11,354 nt of DNA from NCBI GenBank assembly GCA_029259935.1, contig JAJDEH010000341.1, forward strand, positions 1 to 11,354, given 5' to 3'. The position numbers and the translations under genes were made by a program. This DNA comes from Planctomycetota bacterium. Lineage in GTDB: Bacteria; Planctomycetota; Planctomycetia; Pirellulales; Pirellulaceae. Shown one piece after another: positions 1 to 7,353 of this stretch (positions are counted from its first letter, which is position 1; every line of letters starts with the position of its first letter). The notes below the pieces were generated by a model. It had not been told where the DNA came from, searched no databases, and saw only the letters and a program-made list of their open reading frames with translations.

Positions 1-372
1 AATTACGCCATTGCCGCGCTGGCAATTTTGAAACGCCTCTGCCCGCCGCTTCATCTACCATCGCTTGCCCGGCCGCTTGTTTCGGCGAGCAAGCTGTTCA
101 AACCTTTTGGTACCTATCACGGCGGCTGTGCCGTGTGGGTAACCGACGCGGACGGGAAGGAAAAGTCGATCGCGGTGGTTGCCCGCGAGAACGGACCGCG
201 CATTCCCGCGTCGCCGGCGACGCTGCTGGCCCGCAAACTGCTCACCGATGGAATCAGCGACGTCGGCGCATATCCGTGCATTGGCTATTTGAGCGTCGCT
301 GAATTCGCCGACTTCCTCGCTCCCTTCAACATCTTCGTGGCTCGTGGAGAAGACGGGACTTGGAACGTGTAG
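1..372 (+). CDS. Probable saccharopine dehydrogenase-like oxidoreductase, C-terminal fragment
   Basis: The reading frame is open from base 1 and ends at TAG 370-372, leaving 123 residues with the N-terminus outside the window. The fragment has no NAD(P)-binding motif; that part would lie upstream. What can be seen is an alternating beta/alpha C-terminal domain: a PFGTYHGGCAVWV strand, then IAVVARENGPRIPASPATLLARKLL and GAYPCIGYLSVAEFADFL (quoted here in overlapping pieces; residues about 37-110). The pattern of a strand, a G-x-R-IPA-P helix and a GAxPC-G-LS-xEF ending resembles bacterial members of the saccharopine dehydrogenase-like family, which are NAD(P)-dependent oxidoreductases often of unknown substrate. 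It converges on the DUF1501 gene with 26 bases between stop codons, so it belongs to a separate transcription unit. The family call is from recall of the C-terminal pattern only and could be wrong. Confidence 0.5.
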   Translation, partial: NYAIAALAILKRLCPPLHLPSLARPLVSASKLFKPFGTYHGGCAVWVTDADGKEKSIAVVARENGPRIPASPATLLARKLLTDGISDVGAYPCIGYLSVAEFADFLAPFNIFVARGEDGTWNV

Positions 373-398
373 TGGCGAGCGGTGAGCAGTACGAAGGA

Positions 399-1880
399 TC
401 AGCCGCGTCGCAGAATCTCGTTGACAACTCGACATTCGCGGCCATCGGTCAGCACCTGTTCACGCCCGTTGTAGCGGAAACTCAGTTGCTCATGGCGCAT
501 GCCAAACAAGTGCAGAATTGTCGCCTGGAGGTCGTTGGGAGTCAGCCGGTCGACGGTCGCACGATGGCCGAACTCGTCGGTCTCGCCGAACGTCATGCCG
601 GCGCGAACGCCGCCGCCGGCCAGCCAGCAACTGAACCCTTGCCCGTTATGATCGCGGCCCGCGCTCGCGGGTTTGCCGTGGTTCTCGGTGACCGGCAGGC
701 GGCCGATTTCGCCGCCCCAGTGAACGAGGGTTGTATCGAGCAGTCCCCGTTGTTTGAGGTCTTGCACAAGGCCCGCCGCCGGCTGATCGGTACGGGCGCA
801 AGCTCCGGCCAGTGACTTTCGAATGTTGGAATGGTTGTCCCAAGGCTGGCCCGCCAAGAAGAGCTGCACAAAGCGGACGCCCCGTTCGATCAACCGCCGC
901 GCGATCAGGCACCTTGTCCCATATTCCTTGCTTTCCTTGCGGTCGATTCCGTACAGTTTTAACGTCGCTTCGGTTTCGCCCGAAATATCGAGCGCCTCGG
1001 CGGCCGCTGTTTGCATCCGCGCCGCCAATTCATAACTGGCGATGCGGGCCTCCAGGTCGGTTTCCCCCGGCAATCGCTTTTGGTGATCGCGGTTCAGCTT
1101 GGAAAGAAACGCGAGATTCTGTCGTTGAAGTTCGCCTTTCAGATGAGCCGGAGGCTGCAAATTGAAGATGCGCGGTTCGCGCGGACGGAGCACGGTTCCC
1201 TGAAACAGTGGCGGCATCCAGCCGTTCGTCCAATTGTGTACGCCATCGACCGGGTGGCCTCCAGGATCGCTTAGCACCATATAGGCGGGCAAGTCTTGGC
1301 TTTCGCAGCCCAGGCCGTAAGTCAGCCACGCCCCGAGTGTCGGGCGGCCCAGCACCGAGGGGATTCCGCCATGCCAGTAACGAATCGAAACTTCATGTCC
1401 GTTGTAGCCTGTGTGCATCGACCGAATCAGACAAATGTCGTCCACGATCTTCGCGGTGTGCGGCAACAGTTCGGACAGTTCGGTTCCACACTGGCCGTGC
1501 TTCTTGAATTTGAAGGGGCTGCCGAAAAGAGTCTTCGTGGCCCGATTCACAAAGCTAAAACCAACATCGCCCGAGTACTCCGTGCCGTTGTACTTGGTCA
1601 ATTCCGGCTTGGGATCGGTCAGATCCATGTGAGCCGGCCCGCCGTGCATGAACAGCGAGATCATGGCCGTGGCCTGAGGTTCGTGGGGCGGCTTCTTCGG
1701 CTTCATGTCGAAGCTTACCGGCCCGCGCGGGATGTCGGCCGGGGTGGCCAGCAAGTCGCCTTGTTGCAACAGGCAGGCTAACGCCATGCCGCCGACGCCC
1801 ATCGCGTTCTTGGTGAGAAACTCGCGGCGCGATTGTGGAAAATTCATGGTTAGGGCCTTGGTCGTGGCGGTTTCGCTCAT
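399..1880 (-). CDS. DUF1501 domain protein with Tat signal
   Basis: This is a 493-residue protein that looks full length for DUF1501, a family related to the alkaline phosphatase/sulfatase fold and very abundant in Planctomycetes; its substrate is unknown. Residues 17-24 (SRREFLTK) followed by a hydrophobic stretch to about 38 form a twin-arginine signal, so export is expected in folded form, possibly with metal. The family signature FMHGGPAHMDLTDPKPEL is at about 77-94, and WGGEIGR and GRDHNGQGFSCWLAGGG occur near the C-terminus (the latter from about 408). The ATG at 1880 was chosen because it lies 8 bases after the stop of the upstream gene. An internal ATG at 1847 (MNFPQSRREF) has an AAGG 8 bases upstream and is a real alternative. 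A longer frame to 1934 would overlap the upstream gene and is unlikely. It is probably cotranscribed with the PSCyt1/DUF1549/DUF1553 gene. Confidence 0.9.
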   Translation of the reverse strand: MSETATTKALTMNFPQSRREFLTKNAMGVGGMALACLLQQGDLLATPADIPRGPVSFDMKPKKPPHEPQATAMISLFMHGGPAHMDLTDPKPELTKYNGTEYSGDVGFSFVNRATKTLFGSPFKFKKHGQCGTELSELLPHTAKIVDDICLIRSMHTGYNGHEVSIRYWHGGIPSVLGRPTLGAWLTYGLGCESQDLPAYMVLSDPGGHPVDGVHNWTNGWMPPLFQGTVLRPREPRIFNLQPPAHLKGELQRQNLAFLSKLNRDHQKRLPGETDLEARIASYELAARMQTAAAEALDISGETEATLKLYGIDRKESKEYGTRCLIARRLIERGVRFVQLFLAGQPWDNHSNIRKSLAGACARTDQPAAGLVQDLKQRGLLDTTLVHWGGEIGRLPVTENHGKPASAGRDHNGQGFSCWLAGGGVRAGMTFGETDEFGHRATVDRLTPNDLQATILHLFGMRHEQLSFRYNGREQVLTDGRECRVVNEILRRG

Positions 1881-1888
1881 GGCGTTTT

Positions 1889-4800
1889 CTATTCGACGTA
1901 TAAGAACTCGTTGGAACTTAACAACACCTGACACAAATTCGTCAAGGCTTGCAACAGCGGCGCCTTTTTCGATTCTTCCGATCCGGATTTCTTCAAGTAG
2001 TCGATTTGGGCGGCAAGGAACTCCAGCGAGGCCGTCAATTCTCCCTCGCTAGCCGGCCGGCAATAGGCCAGTTGCCAGGCATGGGCGATTTGCGCCGGCA
2101 CCAGCGAAACATCGGTGCTGGGTCCATGAAAGTCAGTCTTGGAATTGGCAGCCAGAGTTTTTCCTTGGTTCGAATTCCATGCGACGTTCGCTTCCCAACT
2201 GAACGAGTCGGAGGTTTGGTTGGATCGACAATCCACCACGAAGTCAATCGTGTCTCCCTTTTCAACAGTGATCGCTCCGACCTTGGTTTCGATGCCGCCG
2301 GTTTGTGCAATCCATTGGCCGGCAACGCCCGTTCGGCTCGATACAACACTTCCTCGCACGCCGTCACCGTTTTTCGAGGGATGCCCAAGATTGCCGGTGA
2401 TGGCCACGGTCCCGCCGCGCGGAGCAACCCAGCGGCGAATGGCCGCCAGTTTGAGGCTGGGATGTCCGCCCGTGGCGCTGAGGAAAACATAACCTAATTT
2501 CGGATCGGGCAGCTTCTCGCCACCTTGCCACGAACTGCCGGTCCAATGCCGCAACGGCGCGAAGCCGGTTACGCGTCCCGCCTGCTCATCGAGAACCCCG
2601 TGGCCGAACCGCCAAGCCGACGCGCTGCCCTGCAATCGTTCCAAATCAAAATCGACCTCAATCGGCGTCTTGACTTCGGCCTGCACGCGCTCGGCGAACT
2701 TGCGAGCGTGCCGCAGAATGAACTCGCTGTTCATTAACATCAGCGATTGCGGAGCCACGGTCGACGAAGGGCGGTCTTCGCAATTCACCTCCATCACCGG
2801 GGCGTCGAAGGCTTTTAACAACGCCACCGGCTGCGTGCGTTTGACGCGGATGTAAATACTGCGGCGAGTTTCATCGCCGTCCACCAGAACTTGCCCCGCG
2901 TCGTCGGCTTTCACGTTGACGGGTGGTCCGAACATCTTGTCGCCGAGGTCTCCGCTTGTCGACAGGATGCGGTCGCGTACGATCTCGGCTTCCAGCCGCC
3001 GCACGGGCCACTTCCAATACAATTGATTCGCGCCGTCGATGGCCAGCTTTGCCGGATCGGCGACGGAGGTCTGCCGATAAACCGTTGAGGTTACGATCAA
3101 CTTGTGGAGTTTTTTCAAGCTCCAACCTTGCGCGACGAATTCGCTGGCCAGCCAGTCGAGCAATCGCGGATGCGTCGGTCGTTCGCCGAGGACGCCGAAG
3201 TCTGCCGGCGTGCCCACGATGCCGCGTCCAAAATGGTGCATCCATATTCGATTAACCAGCACGCGCGTGACCAGCGGGTGTTGGCCGTTGGTTAGCCATT
3301 TGGAATACGCCAACCGGCGGCCCGTGGTGGGAAGCGTCGCATCGTTGCTGGTGATGGCTGTCCGCCGCCCCGGCGGCGCGGCGATCGTGAGCCCGGCGGG
3401 CGCGACGGCCTTGGTCGGCTGCTTGAACTCGCCGCGATGAAACACGAACGTTTGTGGGATCTTGTTGGGTACTTCGGTCAGCGTTCGCAAAAATTGCTCG
3501 ACCGGCTTCTTGGCGCGCACTTCACCGATACGTTTGTCGAAAGCCTTCAACTCGTCGGCGTGTTTTTGGTTGTATTGATAGAGATTGCCGGCCGAGATGT
3601 TCACGCTGGGGTATTGCTTGAGCAGTTTCTTCTGCTGGTCGCTTCGCTTGCCGGCGGGGGTCTTGTAGGCGGTCCGTAATGTGTCCCGCATGTTGACCGG
3701 ATGTTTGAGCAGCTCTTTCGCAAGCGCTTCCTCCATGTACGTTTTTTGTTTCTTGTTTTTCTCGGCGACGATCTTCCCTGCTTCCGCCTCGACCTCGGCC
3801 GCCTTGGCGCGATCTTCATCGGTATACAAGGAGACCTTTCGCTGCGGCGGAGTGCGCCAGGTCTTCCAGTCGAGGGCCGGTTCGAAGACGGCTCGCAAAG
3901 CGTAATAATCCCGTTGCGGGATCGGATCGTAGCGGTGGTCATGACACTGTGCGCAACCCACGCTCAAACCGAGCAGCGAGGTCGAGACGATCTTGATCGT
4001 ATCCGCGATCGTTTGGTTGCGAGCTGCATCGTCGTTCGAGCCGCTGCCGGTGCCGTCCGCCGCCATCCTCAGGAACCCAGTCGCCGTCAGCTTTTCGATT
4101 TGATCGGGAGCGAGGTTCTTATGCGGCAGCGGAACCATTTCGTCGCCCGCCAGTTGCTCTTGCAGAAACTGGTCGATCGGTTTGTCGGCATTCAACGACC
4201 GAATAACATAGTCGCGATAGAAGTATGCCCACGGCCGATCGGCGTCTTTGTTCGTGTAGCCCTCGCTGTCGGCATAACCGGCGACATCCAGCCAATGCCG
4301 GGCCCAGCGCTCTCCATAATGGGGCGAGTCGAGCAAGTGGTCGATGAGCGCTTCGTAAGCTCCCGGCGATTCGTCCGCCATGAACGCGTCGACCTCGTCC
4401 CGCGTCGGCGGCAGGCCGATCAAGTCGAGATACAATCGCTTCAATAACGTGAGTTTGTCGGCATCCGGCGAAAAACTCAGTTTTCGCTCTTTCATCATTT
4501 GCAGCAATAAAGAGTCAATCGGCGTGCGAACGCGATCGGCGGCCGGGTACTTTGGCACCGCGGGGCGCTGAATCGGTTGATAGGACCAGAACGTCCGTTC
4601 TTCGGGAGTGATTCCGATGCCGTCGTCGATCATCTCGGGTTCGGCGCGTGCCGTTGATGCGCCGGCCGCGATCCACTTCTCAATAATGGCGATCTGTTCT
4701 GGCGGCATCTTCTTTCCACTGGGCGGCATTTCGCCGGCTTGGACACGTTCCAGCAGCAAGCTTTCGGCCGGCATGCCGGGAGTGACGGCGGACCCGCTTT

Positions 4801-5005
4801 CGCCCCCTTTGACCATGAACCGTACCAGTCGCAGATCGAGTTCACCCTTCAGTTCGTTCGTGGCCCCATGACAGTCAAAGCAATGCTCTTTGAGAATGGG
4901 ACGGATATCGCGTTCAAAAGTGAGGCTGCCGGCGTCCGCCGCGACAACGTGGGCCACCAGGAAACACGAAAACAGCCAAGCGAGCAAGAAACGGTGCATG
5001 GGCAT
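1889..5005 (-). CDS. PSCyt1-DUF1549-DUF1553 secreted cytochrome-like protein
   Basis: This is a 1038-residue protein. Residues 3-23 form a Sec signal peptide (HRFLLAWLFSCFLVAHVVA, cleavage likely after VVA or VAA). A planctomycete cytochrome C domain (PSCyt1) spans about 28-118, with haem site CFDCH at 42-46 and MPP motifs at 93 and 100 that may supply an axial Met. DUF1549 follows at about 160-375; it includes LYLDLIGLPPTRDEV and a second haem-type site CAQCH at 351-355. A charged, probably coiled-coil linker covers 397-435. DUF1553 begins near 563 (GRRLAYSKWLT, VNRIWMHHFGRGIV) and ends with LCQVLLSSNEFLYVE. Residues of about 781-970 interrupt DUF1553 with a beta-rich insertion. The start was set at the ATG just before the signal peptide; an in-frame extension to 5209 carries no signal and was dropped, and ATG 4999 is a close alternative. 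The role of the family is unknown; redox or polymer processing in the envelope is only inferred from haems and export. Confidence 0.93.
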   Translation of the reverse strand: MPMHRFLLAWLFSCFLVAHVVAADAGSLTFERDIRPILKEHCFDCHGATNELKGELDLRLVRFMVKGGESGSAVTPGMPAESLLLERVQAGEMPPSGKKMPPEQIAIIEKWIAAGASTARAEPEMIDDGIGITPEERTFWSYQPIQRPAVPKYPAADRVRTPIDSLLLQMMKERKLSFSPDADKLTLLKRLYLDLIGLPPTRDEVDAFMADESPGAYEALIDHLLDSPHYGERWARHWLDVAGYADSEGYTNKDADRPWAYFYRDYVIRSLNADKPIDQFLQEQLAGDEMVPLPHKNLAPDQIEKLTATGFLRMAADGTGSGSNDDAARNQTIADTIKIVSTSLLGLSVGCAQCHDHRYDPIPQRDYYALRAVFEPALDWKTWRTPPQRKVSLYTDEDRAKAAEVEAEAGKIVAEKNKKQKTYMEEALAKELLKHPVNMRDTLRTAYKTPAGKRSDQQKKLLKQYPSVNISAGNLYQYNQKHADELKAFDKRIGEVRAKKPVEQFLRTLTEVPNKIPQTFVFHRGEFKQPTKAVAPAGLTIAAPPGRRTAITSNDATLPTTGRRLAYSKWLTNGQHPLVTRVLVNRIWMHHFGRGIVGTPADFGVLGERPTHPRLLDWLASEFVAQGWSLKKLHKLIVTSTVYRQTSVADPAKLAIDGANQLYWKWPVRRLEAEIVRDRILSTSGDLGDKMFGPPVNVKADDAGQVLVDGDETRRSIYIRVKRTQPVALLKAFDAPVMEVNCEDRPSSTVAPQSLMLMNSEFILRHARKFAERVQAEVKTPIEVDFDLERLQGSASAWRFGHGVLDEQAGRVTGFAPLRHWTGSSWQGGEKLPDPKLGYVFLSATGGHPSLKLAAIRRWVAPRGGTVAITGNLGHPSKNGDGVRGSVVSSRTGVAGQWIAQTGGIETKVGAITVEKGDTIDFVVDCRSNQTSDSFSWEANVAWNSNQGKTLAANSKTDFHGPSTDVSLVPAQIAHAWQLAYCRPASEGELTASLEFLAAQIDYLKKSGSEESKKAPLLQALTNLCQVLLSSNEFLYVE
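2096..2665 (-). other. Beta-rich insertion inside the DUF1553 domain
   Basis: Residues of about 781-970 of the cytochrome-like protein split DUF1553 between QSLMLMNSEFILRHARKFAERV and the closing IAHAWQLAYCRPASEGEL helix, which are normally nearly adjacent. The inserted piece has many short strands and glycines: WRFGHGVLDEQ, HWTGSSWQGGEKLPDPKLG, GGHPSLKLAAIRRWVAP, GTVAITGNLGHP, GDTIDFVVDCR and SDSFSW. This looks like a beta-sandwich, of the sort used for carbohydrate or polymer binding. The binding function is inferred; the boundaries are approximate. Confidence 0.6.
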
Positions 5006-5378
5006 GACGACAAAGGTATGAGGGTAAGGCGTGATCGCGCCAAAGCTTTGACGGACGACACCCAGTCTAGCAACAAGTGCCCAGATGACGCAAAGCGTGC
5101 CCTGAAATTGCAGGGCCGCGCGATGTTTCAAGCTGCGAAAGTAGGGTGCCGTGCTTGCACAATACCCGTCATGCCGAATTCGTGCCAAAAGCGAGCATCC
5201 TGCAAGCAAGGTCGGTTCTCCGCAAATTGACCAACCGCGCGGCCGTTCACGACTGCCCCGTTTCCGCGCAATTCTTGTTGCCCGATGTTAGAATCACCGC
5301 AGTCGTCGAGACAAGTCCTTTCGATAGGCAAGCCACTGTTGAGGCTGCCCCTTCACACAAAGCTATTCTTAACAAGTG
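5006..5378. other. Divergent intergenic region between cytochrome-like and LRR genes
   Basis: This 373-base gap separates two divergently transcribed genes and must contain both promoters unless either is read from further away. No conserved coding frame, RNA gene or long repeat was seen. The best plus-strand promoter-like element is listed separately at 5286-5294. On the minus strand, a weak pair (TTGCGT, 18-base spacer, TAGACT; bases 5093-5064) could serve the DUF1553-DUF1501 operon, but the match is poor. Confidence 0.5.
5286..5294 (+). promoter_or_regulatory. Possible extended -10 promoter for the LRR gene
   Basis: The bases read TGTTAGAAT, which fits the extended -10 pattern TGnTATAAT with one mismatch. 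No good -35 hexamer lies 16-18 bases upstream, as is often seen with extended -10 promoters. A transcript from here would have a leader of roughly 78 bases before the LRR start. The promoter is predicted from motif match alone. Confidence 0.28.
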
Positions 5379-6338
5379 ATGGCGAATCACAACCCTCAAC
5401 AACGCCGCCGGTTGTCATTCACTTTGCGCACTTTTCTTGGTGGCATTTTCCTAATCGCTATCTTGCTATCGATCGTCGAGCATCGCTGGGACCGTTATCA
5501 GCAACAGCAAGCAACCATTGCGCTGCTCGAAAGCCGTGGGCTAGAATTTGATTTTCACGACGGTTGGTCAGCGTACGTATGGAGATATCTATTGACGAAC
5601 AATCAACTGTCGTACGACGTTTATCAAATCTCTGGAAATTACAACGAGGATGACCTGAACTCATTGCGACAGTTTCGCCAGCTAGAGGTACTCCATGTCA
5701 CCGGGCCCGTGCGGGACATCTCGGCCGTGGCTGAATTAAGCGAATTGAAGGTATTCAGACTATGGGCGTCGGAGGTTACCGACATCTCCCCCCTGTCGAA
5801 CGCCGCCAAAATGGAATCGTTGCAAATCACCGCACCAATTTCAGATATCACGCCGCTGGCGGACTTAACGGAGTTGAGTTCTCTCACCTTGTCGGCCGTT
5901 GAACTAACCGACATCTCCCCGCTGTCGGAGGCTACTAAATTGAAGTATCTGTTGATCATCGCACCCATATCGGATCTGTCACCGTTGAAGGGATTGCCGC
6001 ATTTGAAGGAACTCAAATTGGCCGAAACTGAAATCAGCGACATTTCCGCATTACAAAACATGACTCAACTGGACACGCTTTGGATCCGTGAGGCACCGCT
6101 GTCGGATATCACGCCTTTAGCGGGCTTGAACCAGTTGAGGATACTCGTTCTCAAGGACACCGAGGTGAGTGACATCACGCGGTTGATGAGATTGACCCGG
6201 CTAGAGGAAGTTGTCCTTTCCCCCACGAACGTCACCGATCTTAGTCCGCTACAGAATCACCCCAACCTCAAAGCCATCTATGTTGATCGACCCAACGAAC
6301 TAACCGTGCCCAAGGAATTGCAGGGTCGCTTGCACTAG
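5379..6338 (+). CDS. Membrane-anchored leucine-rich repeat protein
   Basis: The 319-residue product begins at ATG 5379; a GTG immediately before it (5376) is in frame but less likely. No clear ribosome site is visible. A basic N-terminus (QQRRRLSFTLRTFL) leads into one hydrophobic segment at about 18-33, so the protein is probably an inner-membrane anchor with the rest on one side. The RRR-x-FSLRT-like start is a common planctomycete N-terminus. Residues 41-95 contain a helix and a short linker. From 96 to about 302 there are nine full LRR units and one partial unit with the pattern LxxLxxLxxLxLxxxxIsDIsPL, similar to the short internalin-type repeats. They form a curved surface for protein binding; the partner is unknown. 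No catalytic domain is present. The gene stands alone, divergent from the cytochrome operon and convergent with upp. Confidence 0.85.
   Translation: MANHNPQQRRRLSFTLRTFLGGIFLIAILLSIVEHRWDRYQQQQATIALLESRGLEFDFHDGWSAYVWRYLLTNNQLSYDVYQISGNYNEDDLNSLRQFRQLEVLHVTGPVRDISAVAELSELKVFRLWASEVTDISPLSNAAKMESLQITAPISDITPLADLTELSSLTLSAVELTDISPLSEATKLKYLLIIAPISDLSPLKGLPHLKELKLAETEISDISALQNMTQLDTLWIREAPLSDITPLAGLNQLRILVLKDTEVSDITRLMRLTRLEEVVLSPTNVTDLSPLQNHPNLKAIYVDRPNELTVPKELQGRLH
5664..6284 (+). repeat. LRR array of 21/22-residue units
   Basis: Unit lengths are 21, 22, 21, 22, 21, 22, 22, 22, 22 and a partial tenth. The first six therefore form three copies of a 43-residue pair. Odd units carry a GP or AP turn (VTGPVRDI, ITAPISDI, IIAPISDL); even units carry a longer turn (ASEVTDI, SAVELTDI, AETEISDI). 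The same spacing is seen in DNA: ACCGACATCTCCC at 5778 recurs at 5907, exactly 129 bases later. Confidence 0.8.
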
Positions 6339-6667
6339 CGAAGCCCTCGATCAGTGGCTAGTTTCCTCGGGCAGCGCGCGAGAATCGAATATAGTTTACA
6401 ATGAAGGATGAGATGGAAATTACTCGCGGTGGCGGACTGCCTGGCTGCGGACACTGGTTCCCAGTTTCATCTGCGATGGCTTTGGCGAAATGTTTGTAAT
6501 CGGCCATATGTTACAAAGCTGCAACTGCCCCGCTTTCGTCGATTCGCCGTACGAGGCTAAGTTGGCATTCAAAATCGAAACGAATTTCGGTTGCTCAGCA
6601 CGGGTTACGATTTCAGACGGGAATCTTCATTGCCGGTATAATGAAGAGAATCGGCCACACGAGCGGC
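6339..6667. other. Convergent intergenic region between LRR gene and upp
   Basis: This 329-base gap separates the 3' ends of the LRR gene and upp. A 64-codon frame (6490-6684, +) starts here and runs into the end of upp, with no recognisable motif or ribosome site, so it was not accepted as a gene. The only structured element seen is the hairpin at 6624-6647. The gap is long for two convergent genes and otherwise appears empty. Confidence 0.5.
6624..6647 (-). terminator. Weak hairpin downstream of upp
   Basis: TCTTCATT and AATGAAGA form a perfect 8-bp stem with an 8-base loop, about 20 bases past the upp stop. The stem is AT-rich and is not followed by a T tract on the minus strand, so it is at best a poor intrinsic terminator. 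It may instead be an mRNA 3'-end stabiliser or chance. Confidence 0.2.
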
Positions 6668-7297
6668 TTATTGCTCGGTGTTAAAGGTGCGGTCGCCAGC
6701 GTCGCCTAGTCCGGGGACGATGAACTTTTGATCGTTCAAGTGACGGTCGATGGCGCAGACGAAAATCTGCGTGTCGGGAAATTGCGACTGGACGACTTCG
6801 ACGCCTTCCGGCGCGGCGATGACCGACAGCAGTTTCATTTTCGGCACGCCCCATCGCCGCAAGGCCGAAAGAGCTGCCGTGGCCGAGCCGCCGGTTGCCA
6901 GCATGGGGTCCAAAACCAGGGCCACGTCCACCGGGTCCGAGTCGGGCAGTTTACTATAGTATTCAACGGGCCGCGCGGTTGCCTCGTCTCGGTATAATCC
7001 GAGATGCCAGACCTCGGCCGAAGGAATTAAATTTAGAATCGGGTCGATCATCCCTAGGCCGGCCCGCAAAATGGGTGTCAATCCGATTCGCTGGCCGAGT
7101 TGGTTCCCCTCCGTTTGAGTCAAAGGAGTTTGCACTTCGATTCGTCGCACCAACAAATCGTTCGTTGCCTCGTAAGCCAACAAGACCGCCAATCGTTGCA
7201 ACAACAAGCGAAACTCGGCGGGAGACGTTGATTGCTCACGAAGACGAGTTAGGTGGTGCTGAATCAGCGGATGCTGAACTTCGTAGACTTTGGACAT
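6668..7297 (-). CDS. upp: Uracil phosphoribosyltransferase
   Basis: This cytosolic enzyme of pyrimidine salvage makes UMP from uracil and PRPP. The 209-residue product has the usual length for Upp (about 208 in E. coli). The N-terminal part contains HPLIQHHLTRLR (residues 9-20). LTPILRAGLGM is at 73-83. The PRPP-binding loop LDPMLATGGSA is at 129-139, and the uracil-binding C-terminal motif IVPGLGDAGDR is at 193-203. All key motifs look intact. The start ATG at 7297 gives the standard MSKVYEVQHP N-terminus; a GGAAG lies about 14 bases upstream, too far for a strong ribosome site. The gene is divergent from the hydrolase gene with only 56 bases between starts, and no other salvage gene such as a permease is beside it. 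Confidence 0.97.
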   Translation of the reverse strand: MSKVYEVQHPLIQHHLTRLREQSTSPAEFRLLLQRLAVLLAYEATNDLLVRRIEVQTPLTQTEGNQLGQRIGLTPILRAGLGMIDPILNLIPSAEVWHLGLYRDEATARPVEYYSKLPDSDPVDVALVLDPMLATGGSATAALSALRRWGVPKMKLLSVIAAPEGVEVVQSQFPDTQIFVCAIDRHLNDQKFIVPGLGDAGDRTFNTEQ

Positions 7298-7353
7298 TGG
7301 CTGTGGTGAATGCTTCCGGTCAGAAAATTTTTCTCAACGTAACACGGAAATTG

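Noticed and set aside
55..435. Minus-strand frame of 126 codons opposite the first gene
   Set aside because: Arg-rich shadow frame that overlaps the end of the DUF1501 gene; no motifs.
5064..5093. Minus-strand TTGCGT-18-TAGACT promoter for the DUF1553-DUF1501 operon
   Set aside because: Both hexamers match the consensus poorly and such matches occur by chance in a region this size.
5006..5209. N-terminal extension of the cytochrome-like protein
   Set aside because: The extension has no domain and precedes a good signal peptide at ATG 5005, so it is most likely noncoding.
6490..6684. Small 64-codon frame between LRR gene and upp
   Set aside because: No ribosome site, no recognisable motif, and it overlaps the 3' end of upp on the other strand.
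6895..7353. In-frame upstream extension of the hydrolase frame
   Set aside because: It is antisense to upp, carries a basic low-complexity sequence and would bury the clear signal peptide that starts at 7354.
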